This document shows, piece by piece, positions 43,317-51,316 of a stretch of 64,000 nt of DNA. How positions within the stretch are numbered: the stretch's first letter is position 1; each line of letters starts with the position of its first letter. A model generated the notes under the pieces. It worked only from the letters and a program-made list of their open reading frames with translations. It was not told the DNA's origin and made no database searches. The stretch lies in the NCBI RefSeq assembly GCF_036227205.1, contig NZ_CP109442.1:4402001-4466000 (forward strand), in the 5' to 3' direction. The translations under genes and the position numbers were made by a program. Source of the DNA: Amycolatopsis sp. NBC_01480 (GTDB lineage: Bacteria > Actinomycetota > Actinomycetes > Mycobacteriales > Pseudonocardiaceae).

Positions 43317-44608
43317 GCGCCGATGGTGGGCGGGGTCGGCCGCATGCCGTCGGGGTAGCCACCGAACAGCTCGTCGGCGTCCTGGTCGGGCAGAGTGACC
43401 TTCCGCTCGTGCTCCTCGTCTGCGCCGCCCTTGCCCTTCCCGGCGCCGGCGCCCATGCCGCCCATGCCCGAAGAGCCTTTCGCGCCTGGGGCGCCGGCGG
43501 TCCCGCCTCCGGGGCGGGCCACGCCTTGCCCAGCCGGGCCGCCGCTGCCGGTGCCCGCACCGTTGCCGAGCTGCTGTCCGGCTCCGCCGCCCAAGCGGGA
43601 GCCTGCGCCGGCTCCGGTGCCCGCGCCGATTCCGCCGGCGGTTCCGCCGCCCAGGCCGGAACCGGAACCGCCGGGCACTCCGAATCCGCCGATCGGGCCG
43701 GCTCCTCCGCCGGTGCTCGAGTCTCCGCCACCACTGCCCGGTCCGAACGTCGGCAGCTGCCCCGAGCCGAATCCGGGCGCGTTGCTGGCCGGCGGCTTCG
43801 GTGTGTACCCCGCCGTCGAAGTGGAGTCCGTGGAAGTCCCGCCATATGGGGGAGGGGTGGCTCCCGCCCCGTGCGTCCCACCCGGAGCGGTTCCCGAAGC
43901 TGCGGGGGACGGACCGGTCGCAGTGCTGTGTGGTCCGACCTGGCCGGTGCCGCCCGCGCTGTGTCCACTTGGGACTCCACCGTGCCCGGTGCCGCCTGTT
44001 CCGCCAGGGCCCCCGGTGCTGCCGGTCCCGCCTGTTCCGCCGGTACCGCTTGTGCCGTGGCCTCCCGGCGGCGGCGCCGGTGCCACCGCAAGTCCGGCTG
44101 GAGCCGCATTCAGCGCCGGGTAATCCTTCGCGGCGCTGTTCCGGTTTCCGTCCGTCGTCGCGTAATAGGAGCCGTAAGCGTTCTTGTTGGCCTGGTCATT
44201 GGTGTCCCACTGCGCGGCTTTCTTCTCCGAGTCGCTCGCATGGAACGGGTTGTAACTGGCCAGGTCATTGGTGTCGGGCCGATTGCTGTCCATCGGCGCG
44301 AGCTTCGTCAGCGTTTCGTGGAACCCGCTGTTCTGCGCGGTGATGGACTCCGCGCTGCGATTCAAGTCGTCAGCCGCCTGCTGCGAAGACTGGATCAGGG
44401 GCGCAAACCCGGCCTGCGCCTTCTGCGACGCATCACCTTGCCACGATCCGTCAAGTTTGCCCTGCAGCTTGGTGATCCGGGCGACCAGGTCGTCATGCCC
44501 GCCCTTGAGTGCCTGAGCCGCTTGCTGGCCGCTGTCCAGCGTCGAGGTGTCGCCGTTGAAGCGGTGCATCCGGGCGTAGACGTCCGCCCCGGTGTATCCG
44601 TCCGGCAT
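43313..44608 (-). CDS. WXG/PPE-like type VII secretion substrate with Gly/Pro/Thr-rich tail
   Basis: 431 aa. Residues 1-160 are predicted helical, with a W56-Q57-G58 (WxG) turn between two long helices (AQALKGGHDDLVARITKLQGKLDGSWQGDASQKAQAGFAPLIQSSQQAADDLNRS), like WXG100/PPE proteins. From about residue 170 to 400 the chain is low-complexity Gly/Thr/Ser/Pro with GTGGTGG-type repeats. It ends in an acidic/basic tail (EEHERKVTLPDQDADELFGGYPDGMRPTPP). The espG neighbour and PE-like and lipoprotein genes in the same operon indicate an ESX substrate. It overlaps the upstream lipoprotein stop by one base. Confidence 0.75.
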   Translation of the reverse strand: MPDGYTGADVYARMHRFNGDTSTLDSGQQAAQALKGGHDDLVARITKLQGKLDGSWQGDASQKAQAGFAPLIQSSQQAADDLNRSAESITAQNSGFHETLTKLAPMDSNRPDTNDLASYNPFHASDSEKKAAQWDTNDQANKNAYGSYYATTDGNRNSAAKDYPALNAAPAGLAVAPAPPPGGHGTSGTGGTGGTGSTGGPGGTGGTGHGGVPSGHSAGGTGQVGPHSTATGPSPAASGTAPGGTHGAGATPPPYGGTSTDSTSTAGYTPKPPASNAPGFGSGQLPTFGPGSGGGDSSTGGGAGPIGGFGVPGGSGSGLGGGTAGGIGAGTGAGAGSRLGGGAGQQLGNGAGTGSGGPAGQGVARPGGGTAGAPGAKGSSGMGGMGAGAGKGKGGADEEHERKVTLPDQDADELFGGYPDGMRPTPPTIGA

Positions 44609-45228
44609 CAGTGGCCCCCTTGCTGGAGATAGGTGATCACAAAGCCGGCGACCTTTTTACCGAGTTCGCAGCCGTCGGCGAAAGGATGTTCGAGTGCGTC
44701 CAGGCTGACGCTGATGGTGTAACTGAGGTCGTTGCGGAGCCCGACGGCCACTGCGCAACCGCCGGCTGGCGTATTGGTTCCCGCGTCGTAGACGACACCG
44801 GGGTAGCCGTCGACCGAAAATGGTTGAAATTTGCTGAGTCCGCCGGTCTGCTGCTGGCCGTAGAGTCCGCTGATGCCGCCGTGGCTGGGGTCTCCGGTGA
44901 ATACTGCGCCGCTGACCGAGGCAGGCGCGTCCGGGGTGACGAAACGCCATCCGCAGCTTGGCCCGGTGGGATCGTCGGGCTTGGGGACTGTGTTCTTGAG
45001 CGGAGCACCGAGACTCGCCACCTGTGCTGGGGTCATTGCGGCGCAGGGGTCTTTCTCGAGCGGTGCAGGGTCCAGTGGTGCTGGAACCGGAGGCGCCCCA
45101 AATCGGAGGCCGGTCGAGCTGGGAGGTGCCGGGGATGCGGGCGCGGCAGTGCCGGGCTGACCGGAACAGCCGACGATCAGGGTGGCTGTGGCAAGCAGCG
45201 TCAGTACGGTCGTGCAGGACTTAGGCAT
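44608..45228 (-). CDS. DUF3558 lipoprotein, copy 1
   Basis: 206 aa with a lipoprotein signal: LLATATLIVGC, lipobox cysteine near residue 21. After a Pro/Ala linker comes the DUF3558 domain (LEKDPCAAMTPAQVASLGAP ... SCGWRF ... GGCAVAVGLRNDLSYTISVSLDALEHPFADGCELGKKVAGFVITYL), with conserved cysteines. Such lipoproteins accompany PE/PPE-like genes in Pseudonocardiaceae; their role is unknown. It overlaps the PE-like gene (8 bp) upstream and the WXG/PPE-like gene downstream. A close paralogue lies at 45844-46455. Confidence 0.85.
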   Translation of the reverse strand: MPKSCTTVLTLLATATLIVGCSGQPGTAAPASPAPPSSTGLRFGAPPVPAPLDPAPLEKDPCAAMTPAQVASLGAPLKNTVPKPDDPTGPSCGWRFVTPDAPASVSGAVFTGDPSHGGISGLYGQQQTGGLSKFQPFSVDGYPGVVYDAGTNTPAGGCAVAVGLRNDLSYTISVSLDALEHPFADGCELGKKVAGFVITYLQQGGH

Positions 45229-45709
45229 GGCGGCTGGTCGTGCCTTTCAGCTGGTTGGCGGCCTGGTGTTCTTGCTCCTGGTAAGTATTCAGCGCCTGCT
45301 GAACTGCCTCTCGCTGACGCTTGAGTTCGGCCACCACACTGGTGAGGTAGTTGTTGTAGGACGCACCTGCAGCGTTGAGATCCTGCACGTAGTTGATGCT
45401 GGCGACCTCGTCACCCATGGGTGTGAAGGCTCTGAGCTGACGGGCATGTTGGCTGAGATCCAATTGGATCCAGTCCAGGATGTCGTCGATCTCGGTGATG
45501 ACCTCGTGGGCGGTGTCGGGGTCCAGGCGGTAGCCGCTGCCGCCGGTGGGCATGGACGCGTTGGCCTTGGCCTGGGCGTCCGCCGCTTCCTGGGCGATCT
45601 GCTCCGGAGTCTTGTCCCGCACGTAGGTGTAGCCGGGCACCAGCGGGCCCTGCATGTTCGCTGGTAGGTGCCGCACGCGCTGCACAGGGTCTGTCACGTT
45701 GTCCGTCAT
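45221..45709 (-). CDS. PE-like helical protein, candidate type VII secretion partner
   Basis: 162 aa with no family firmly recognised. It is almost entirely helical: a linker to residue 60, then VITEIDDILDWIQLDLSQHARQLRAF and a second long helix from about 115 to 155 (YLTSVVAELKRQREAVQQALNTYQEQ). Y143-Q-E-Q-E147 matches the YxxxD/E export signal of ESX substrates and lies after the second helix, as in PE/WXG100 proteins. The W80 turn is not a canonical WxG. A good ribosome site (GGAGG) precedes ATG 45709. It is inferred to dimerise with the WXG/PPE-like protein of the same operon. Confidence 0.6.
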   Translation of the reverse strand: MTDNVTDPVQRVRHLPANMQGPLVPGYTYVRDKTPEQIAQEAADAQAKANASMPTGGSGYRLDPDTAHEVITEIDDILDWIQLDLSQHARQLRAFTPMGDEVASINYVQDLNAAGASYNNYLTSVVAELKRQREAVQQALNTYQEQEHQAANQLKGTTSRHA

Positions 45710-45843
45710 CGAAGGCCTCCCCGCCCGTAACTCGAACGGACAGAGGGTAGCAGTTCGTCTGCAGATGGTGACAGGAATCGGTGATCATCCACTGAGTGGG
45801 CGAAGCGCGCCCACTGCGTGTCCTACGGGCCCACATATCGGCG

Positions 45844-46455
45844 TCAGCGGCCCCCGTTCTGGAGATATCGGATGACGAAGCCGGCGACTTTTTTGCCGAG
45901 TTCACATGCGTCGGCGAAGGGGTGATCGAGGCCGTCGAGGTCCACGCTGATGGTGTAAGTGAGGTCGTTGCGGAGGCCGATGGCAAGTGGGCAACTGCCT
46001 GGTGGGGTGTTGCTTGCCGCGTCGTAAATCACGCCGGGGTAGCCGTTGGCGGTGAAAGGTTGGAATTTGGTCAGTCCGCCCATTTGTTGCCGACCGTAGA
46101 GGCCGCTGATGCCGCCGTGACTGGGGTCTCCGGTGAACACTGCACCAGTGGTGGACGAACGGCCGTCTTCGGTAGCGAAGCTCCAGCTGCAGGCTGGGCC
46201 GAGAGGGTCGGCGGGTTTCGACTCTTCGTTTTTGAAAGGCGCGCCAAGACTGGCCACCTGCACAGGTGTCATAGCCGCGCACGGATCCGTCTCCAGCGGC
46301 GTCGGGTCCAACGGCGCAGGCACGGGCGGCGCGCCGAACCGGAGCCCGGTGGAGCTAGCCGGCGACGCGGGCACGGCGGTGCCGGTCTGACCGGAGCAGC
46401 CGGCCACCAGCGTGGCCACAACCAGCAGGGCAGGCGCGAAGGTGTTCTTGGACAT
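45844..46455 (-). CDS. DUF3558 lipoprotein, copy 2
   Basis: 203 aa with the same layout as copy 1: signal LLVVATLVAGC, linker, then LETDPCAAMTPVQVASLGAPF ... ACSWSF ... GSCPLAIGLRNDLTYTISVDLDGLDHPFADACELGKKVAGFVIRYLQ. The two proteins are similar over their whole length, so this is a recent duplication. A 134-bp gap separates it from the PE-like gene, whose upstream region resembles the one in front of this gene, so it is probably the first gene of the cluster but can be transcribed separately. Confidence 0.85.
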   Translation of the reverse strand: MSKNTFAPALLVVATLVAGCSGQTGTAVPASPASSTGLRFGAPPVPAPLDPTPLETDPCAAMTPVQVASLGAPFKNEESKPADPLGPACSWSFATEDGRSSTTGAVFTGDPSHGGISGLYGRQQMGGLTKFQPFTANGYPGVIYDAASNTPPGSCPLAIGLRNDLTYTISVDLDGLDHPFADACELGKKVAGFVIRYLQNGGR

Positions 46456-46646
46456 TCGGGCGACGGCAGCCTTTCAAGCGAATCGGACCGGGTGGTCGAG
46501 CAGGGCAGGATCGGAACGACGAGCGCAGGGTAACTGTCTGCGGGTGGCGACAGGTGGCTCGAAGTGCCCAACCGACCGCAGAGCGTAGGTAAACCAAGCG
46601 TTTCCCTGCCGGGCCCGAAGCGTTACCCGCCCGTTCCCGATGGCCA

Positions 46647-46676
46647 TTGACGTGCTGTGGCCGCGCTCACTACAGT
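46647..46676 (+). promoter_or_regulatory. Candidate sigma-70-type promoter for the ROK regulator
   Basis: TTGACG (46647-46652) and TACAGT (46671-46676) are 18 bp apart, 45 bp upstream of GTG 46721. An AT-rich patch unusual for this DNA (about 46692-46708, TAAAGTATCCTAATTAAG) follows and could be a regulator site. The 46456-46646 stretch holds only the duplicated upstream region of the lipoprotein gene. Confidence 0.5.
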
Positions 46677-46720
46677 CCCCGGAAACCGTCTGTAAAGTAT
46701 CCTAATTAAGGGGATCAAGA

Positions 46721-47953
46721 GTGCGAGCCGGCAGTCCGCGGATGCTGCGCGAGATCAACGATCGCGCGGCGATCGAGGCGCTTCTGCGTGCTGGGCCGTT
46801 GACGCGGTCCGAGCTGGAGGTCGCCATCGGGCTGTCGAAGCCCGCCACCGCGCAGCTGCTGACCCGGCTCGAGCAGGAGAAAGTCGTTGGCAAGGCCGGA
46901 GAACGCGGGGGTGGCCGCGGGCCGCGCGCGCAGCTCTGGGCGGTCAACGGCGGGCTGGCGCACGTGGTCGCCGTCGACCTCACGCCGCAGCTCGCGGACT
47001 TCATCGTCGCCGACGTAGCCGGGACCGTGCTCGCCGAGTACCAGGTGCAGCTGCCCGTGCACGAGGGCGCGGATGTCGTCGGCACGTTCGGGGAGGCACT
47101 GCGGCACGTCACCGCCGAGGCCGGGCTTGAGCTCGCCGACCTGGCGAACGTCGTGATCGGCGCGCAGGGCGCGTTCGACCCGCGCACCGGGCTGCTGTCC
47201 TCCGCGCCGCACATCCCCGGCTGGCTCGGCTTCGACGTCCCGGCACGGCTTTCGCAGGAGCTGGGCATCGCCGTCACCATCGAGAACGACGTGAACCTCG
47301 TCGCGGTGGAGGAGATGAGCGAGGGCAAAGCCCAGCACGTCGACGACTTCGTCATGGTCTGGCTCTCCGAGGGCGTCGGCGGCGCCGTGGTCATCGGCCG
47401 CCGGCTGCTGCGCGGCGCGACCGGCGGCGGCGGGGAGATCGACTGGATGCGCGTGCCCGATCCGGCCACTGTGGACACCGGCGACGAGTGGCCCGAGGCG
47501 GGCGCGCGGTTCGGCAACCTCGTCGACTCGCCCGCCGTGACCCGCCTGGCGAAGGCTCACGGCATCACCGCCGAAGCCGGCTGGGACGCGGTGAACCAGG
47601 CGAAATCCCTGTCCGGCAACGGTTTCCTCGACGATCTGGCGCGCCGGGTCGCGGGCGGCATCGCCAGCCTCGTCGCCGTCGCCGACCCGCAGCTGATCCT
47701 GCTCTGCGGCGAGACCAGCCGCGCCGGCGGCGAGGAGTTCGCCGCGAACGTCGCCGAGAAGCTGCACGCGCTGGTCCTGCCCCGCACGCCAGTCGGCGTC
47801 GCTTCGGTGCAGGGCAACGCGGTGCGCGCGGGCGCGTTGCAGTCCGCGCTCGCCACCGCCCGTGAGGACGTCTTCGGCGTCGTCACCCCCACGCTCCTCG
47901 GGTCGCGCAGGCCCGCAGGGGGAACGCCGCCCGCGGCGCTCCCGACCGAGTAG
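46721..47953 (+). CDS. ROK-family transcriptional regulator
   Basis: 410 aa. A MarR-like helix-turn-helix at residues 5-65 (REINDRAAIEALLRAGPLTRSELEVAIGLSKPATAQLLTRLEQEKVV) is followed by a ROK sugar-kinase-like domain (VVAVDLTPQ; ENDVNLVAVEE; EGVGGAVVIGRRLLRGATGGGGEIDWM). The ROK zinc motif CxCGxxGC is not seen, and its region reads GDEWPEAGARFGN, as in several NagC/XylR-type repressors that lost it. It is followed at 42 bp by the ABC sugar transporter operon, which it presumably controls in response to the imported sugar. GTG 46721 follows AAGGGGA. Confidence 0.9.
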   Translation: MRAGSPRMLREINDRAAIEALLRAGPLTRSELEVAIGLSKPATAQLLTRLEQEKVVGKAGERGGGRGPRAQLWAVNGGLAHVVAVDLTPQLADFIVADVAGTVLAEYQVQLPVHEGADVVGTFGEALRHVTAEAGLELADLANVVIGAQGAFDPRTGLLSSAPHIPGWLGFDVPARLSQELGIAVTIENDVNLVAVEEMSEGKAQHVDDFVMVWLSEGVGGAVVIGRRLLRGATGGGGEIDWMRVPDPATVDTGDEWPEAGARFGNLVDSPAVTRLAKAHGITAEAGWDAVNQAKSLSGNGFLDDLARRVAGGIASLVAVADPQLILLCGETSRAGGEEFAANVAEKLHALVLPRTPVGVASVQGNAVRAGALQSALATAREDVFGVVTPTLLGSRRPAGGTPPAALPTE

Positions 47954-47977
47954 TCCGAGTAGTCCCCGTAGTCCCCA
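47951..47977 (+). repeat. Three tandem 9-bp repeats after the ROK gene
   Basis: TAGTCCGAG, TAGTCCCCG and TAGTCCCCA follow each other at 47951, 47960 and 47969; the first TAG is the stop codon of the ROK gene. It is a small slippage-type repeat that fills most of the gap before the transporter operon. Confidence 0.6.
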
Positions 47978-47995
47978 CCGATGAGGAGGAGGGTC

Positions 47996-49369
47996 ATGCC
48001 CCTCACGACCCGCATCCGGAGAATCGCCCGAAGGCGCGGCTCTCTGCTGCTCTGCGCCGCGACCGCCACCGCGCTGCTCACGTCCGCCTGTGGCGCGGCC
48101 GCGCCGACCGCCTCGGGTGACGCCGCCGCGCCGCCGGGCAAGGACGACAAGCTCACCATCACCGTCTACAGCAAGTTCACCGACCGTGAGTACGGCGTGG
48201 TCACCGCGGCGCTGAACAAGCTCAAGGCCAAGTTCCCCAGCATCACCATCAACCACGAGGGCAACCAGGACGACGACAAGCTCACCCAGTCGATCCGCGG
48301 CGGCAACCCGCCGGACGTGGCGATCTCGTTCTACACCGACAACCTCGGCGCCTGGTGCTCCACCGGCAGCTTCCAGGACCTCAAGCCCTACCTGGACCGG
48401 GACAAGATCGACCTGAACCAGATCCCCGAGGCGGTCCGCAACTACACCTCGTACCAGGGCAAGCGCTGCGCCATGCCGATGCTCGCCGACGTCTACGGGC
48501 TGTACTACAACAAGGACCAGTTCGCGGCCAAGGGCATCACCTCGCCGCCGAAGACGACCACCGAGCTGCTCCAGGACGCCGAGAAGCTCACCGAGTTCAA
48601 CCCGGACGGCTCGATCAAGACCGCGGGCTTCATCCCTGCGATGCCGTTCTACGCCAACCAGGCGCAGTACTGGGCCCCGAACTTCGGCGCGCAGTTCATC
48701 GGCCCGGACGGCAAGTCCTCACTCTCGTCCAGCCCCGGCTGGAAGGCGATGTTCGAGTTCCAGAAGAAGCTGATCGACTTCTACGGCGGCCACGACAAGG
48801 TGGAGAAGTTCAAGGCCGGCCTCGGCGACGAGTACTCGGCCGACAACGGCTTCCAGACCGGCAAGCTGGCGATGATGTACGACGGCGAGTTCCGCACCGC
48901 GTTCATCAAGGACCAGACCCCGAAGCTGAACTACGCCACCGCGCCCGCGCCGGTGCTCGACAGCATGGCCGACCACTACGGCGGCGGTTTCGCCACCGGC
49001 ACCATCATCGCCATCCCCAAGGGCGCCAAGAACCCCGGCGCGGCCTGGGAGCTGATCAAGCAGGCCAGCCTCGACACCGACACCCTGGTGGACATGGCCA
49101 ACGGCCTGAAGAACGTGCCCAGCACCAAGGATTCGCTGTCGTCGCCGAAGCTCGACGTGCCGCCGCAGTTCAAGACCTTCCTGGACATCTACGACAGCGG
49201 CAAGATGGTCGCGAACCCGTCCACCCCGATCGGCGACGCCTTCCTCAAGGCGGTCAACGATTTCGCCGAGAAGTGGCAGGCCGGCTCCGTGCCCGATCTC
49301 GACGCCGGCCTCAAGCAGGTCGACGCGCAGGTGAACGACGAGCTGGCGCAGAAGGGCGCGGGCGGATGA
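47996..49369 (+). CDS. CUT1-type ABC sugar transporter, solute-binding lipoprotein
   Basis: 457 aa. A basic N-terminus, hydrophobic core and lipobox (LLTSAC) give a membrane-anchored lipoprotein. The mature part is a cluster-1 extracellular sugar-binding protein (LTITVYSKFTDREYGVVTAALNKLKAKFPSI; GNPPDVAISFYTDNLGAW; MMYDGEFRTAF). GAGGAGG is placed 6 nt before ATG 47996. The permease genes follow with overlaps. The substrate is probably a disaccharide or glycoside, judged from the GH4 enzyme in the operon. Confidence 0.92.
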   Translation: MPLTTRIRRIARRRGSLLLCAATATALLTSACGAAAPTASGDAAAPPGKDDKLTITVYSKFTDREYGVVTAALNKLKAKFPSITINHEGNQDDDKLTQSIRGGNPPDVAISFYTDNLGAWCSTGSFQDLKPYLDRDKIDLNQIPEAVRNYTSYQGKRCAMPMLADVYGLYYNKDQFAAKGITSPPKTTTELLQDAEKLTEFNPDGSIKTAGFIPAMPFYANQAQYWAPNFGAQFIGPDGKSSLSSSPGWKAMFEFQKKLIDFYGGHDKVEKFKAGLGDEYSADNGFQTGKLAMMYDGEFRTAFIKDQTPKLNYATAPAPVLDSMADHYGGGFATGTIIAIPKGAKNPGAAWELIKQASLDTDTLVDMANGLKNVPSTKDSLSSPKLDVPPQFKTFLDIYDSGKMVANPSTPIGDAFLKAVNDFAEKWQAGSVPDLDAGLKQVDAQVNDELAQKGAGG

Positions 49370-50355
49370 CCTCGACGCTGCCCGTCGAGGCGAGCGCCCC
49401 GCCCGCACCCGCGAAGGTGCGGGCGGGGGCCCGCCGGGCGAAGCGCAGGCGGACGGTGTTCTTCTTCATGGCACCGGCGACGCTCGGGTTCTTGATCTTC
49501 TTCGGCTACCCGCTGATCGCCACCGTCTACTACTCCTTCACCCGCTACGACCTGATCAACCCGCCGCAGTGGATCGGGTTCGAGAACTACGTGCGGATGT
49601 TCACCAGCGAGCCGCTGGTGAAGACCGCGGCGTACAACACGTTGTGGCTGGTGATCATCCTGACCGTCTGCCGGGTGCTGTTCTCGCTCGGCGTCGCCTC
49701 GGTGATCTCGCGGCTGAAGTCGGGCGTCGGCATCGTCCGGACGCTCTGCTACCTGCCGGCGCTGGCCCCGCCGGCCGCGGCCACGCTGGCGTTCGTCTTC
49801 GTGTTCAACCCCGAATTCGGCCCGGTGAACCGGTTCCTGCGCTTGCTGGGCATCGACGGCGGGCTGTGGTTCAACAGCCCGGAGATGTCGAAGCCCGCGC
49901 TGACGCTGCTGGCGTTGTGGGGCTCCGGCGAGCTGATGATCATCATCCTGGCCGCGCTGCTGGACGTGCCCGCCGAGCAGTACGAGGCGGCGGAGCTGGA
50001 CGGCGCCGGCCCGGTCCGCCGGTTCTGGCACGTGACGCTGCCGTCGATCTCGCCGGTGCTGCTGTTCGGCGTGGTCAACTCGATGATCTACGCGCTGCAG
50101 TTCTTCACGCAGGCGATCGTGGCCTCGTCCGCTTCGGCGGGCACGGCGGACGTCGCGGGCAACTCGAAGCTGATCGGCGCGCCGGAGAACTCGACGCTGA
50201 CTTACCCGATCTGGTTGTACGTGCAGGGTTTCCGCTACTTCAACATGGGTTACGCGGCGGCCATGGCCGTGCTGCTGTTCATCGTTTCCGCCGGGTTCAC
50301 GTGGATTCTGGTCAGGCAATTGCGTAAGGCCCAACACCAGGAGGAGGGGGCATGA
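49366..50355 (+). CDS. ABC sugar permease (MalF type)
   Basis: 329 aa with six TM segments and the EAA loop EQYEAAELDGAGPVRRFWHVTLPSISP, which docks the ATPase. A basic cytoplasmic N-terminus (ARRAKRRRTVFFF) precedes TM1. ATG 49366 overlaps the binding-protein stop. No ATPase gene accompanies the system. Confidence 0.92.
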   Translation: MTSTLPVEASAPPAPAKVRAGARRAKRRRTVFFFMAPATLGFLIFFGYPLIATVYYSFTRYDLINPPQWIGFENYVRMFTSEPLVKTAAYNTLWLVIILTVCRVLFSLGVASVISRLKSGVGIVRTLCYLPALAPPAAATLAFVFVFNPEFGPVNRFLRLLGIDGGLWFNSPEMSKPALTLLALWGSGELMIIILAALLDVPAEQYEAAELDGAGPVRRFWHVTLPSISPVLLFGVVNSMIYALQFFTQAIVASSASAGTADVAGNSKLIGAPENSTLTYPIWLYVQGFRYFNMGYAAAMAVLLFIVSAGFTWILVRQLRKAQHQEEGA

Positions 50356-50425
50356 ACTTATCCTCGCGACAGCCCGTTCGTGGCCCCGACTGGGTGCGGG
50401 TATCCCGCATGAACGGAGCGGGGGC

Positions 50426-51316
50426 ATGACCACGATCTCGGCGCCCGCGCGCCCGCCCGCGTCCGTGCCCCCGCGCGTACAGTTCAAGCGCCAGTGGGAA
50501 AAACGCCTCGGCTACATCGCGACGCACGCGATCGGCATCGCGCTCGGCGTGGTCTTCGTGCTGCCGCTGCTGTTCGTCTTCCTCACCGCGGTGATGAAGA
50601 GCGACCAGGCGATGTCCTCGAGCCTGTGGCCGACGGAGTGGCACTTCGAGAACTTCGTCGAGGTGTTCCGCCGGGCGCCGCTGCTGGAGTACTTCGGCAA
50701 CAGCCTGCTCTACTCCTCGCTGGCGACGGTCGGGGCGCTGGTCTCGGCCATCCCGGCGGCGTACGGGCTGGCGAAGCTGCGGTGGCGCGGGCAGAACCTG
50801 TTCTTCATGCTCACGGTGGCGGCGATGATGCTGCCACCGCAGGTGACCATCGTGCCGCTGTACGACCTGTGGGTGCGGCTCGGCCTCACCGGCACGCTGG
50901 TGCCGCTGATCGTGCCGTACTTCTTCTTCGACGCGTTCTCGATCTTCCTGCTGCGGCAGTTCTTCCTCACCATTCCCAAGGACTACCTCGAAGCGGCGAA
51001 GATCGACGGCTGCAACGAGTTCCAGGCCATGATCAGGGTGCTGCTGCCGATGGCCAAGCCGGGCATCGCGGCCACCGGGATGTTCTGCTTCCTGTTCACC
51101 TGGAACGACTACTTCGGGCCGCTGCTCTACACCGGCGAGAACCAGGACAACTGGCCGCTCTCGCTGGCGATCGCGTCGTTCCGCGGCATGCACCACGTGG
51201 AGTGGAACCTCACGATGGCCGCCACCGCGCTGATCATGGCGCCGGTGATCGTGCTGTTCGTGTTCGCGCAGAAGTCGTTTGTCAAGGGCATCACGTTCAC
51301 GGGAGTCAAGGGATGA
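50426..51316 (+). CDS. ABC sugar permease (MalG type)
   Basis: 296 aa with six TM segments and the EAA-like loop DYLEAAKIDGCNEFQAMIRVLLPMAKPG. It starts 70 bp after the first permease; GGAGCGGGGGC precedes ATG 50426. Its stop overlaps the GH4 start. Confidence 0.92.
   Translation: MTTISAPARPPASVPPRVQFKRQWEKRLGYIATHAIGIALGVVFVLPLLFVFLTAVMKSDQAMSSSLWPTEWHFENFVEVFRRAPLLEYFGNSLLYSSLATVGALVSAIPAAYGLAKLRWRGQNLFFMLTVAAMMLPPQVTIVPLYDLWVRLGLTGTLVPLIVPYFFFDAFSIFLLRQFFLTIPKDYLEAAKIDGCNEFQAMIRVLLPMAKPGIAATGMFCFLFTWNDYFGPLLYTGENQDNWPLSLAIASFRGMHHVEWNLTMAATALIMAPVIVLFVFAQKSFVKGITFTGVKG

Noticed and set aside
42585..46455. A complete ESX/type VII secretion locus
   Set aside because: No EccB, EccC, EccD, EccE or mycosin gene is found on either side; only substrates, chaperone and lipoproteins are present.
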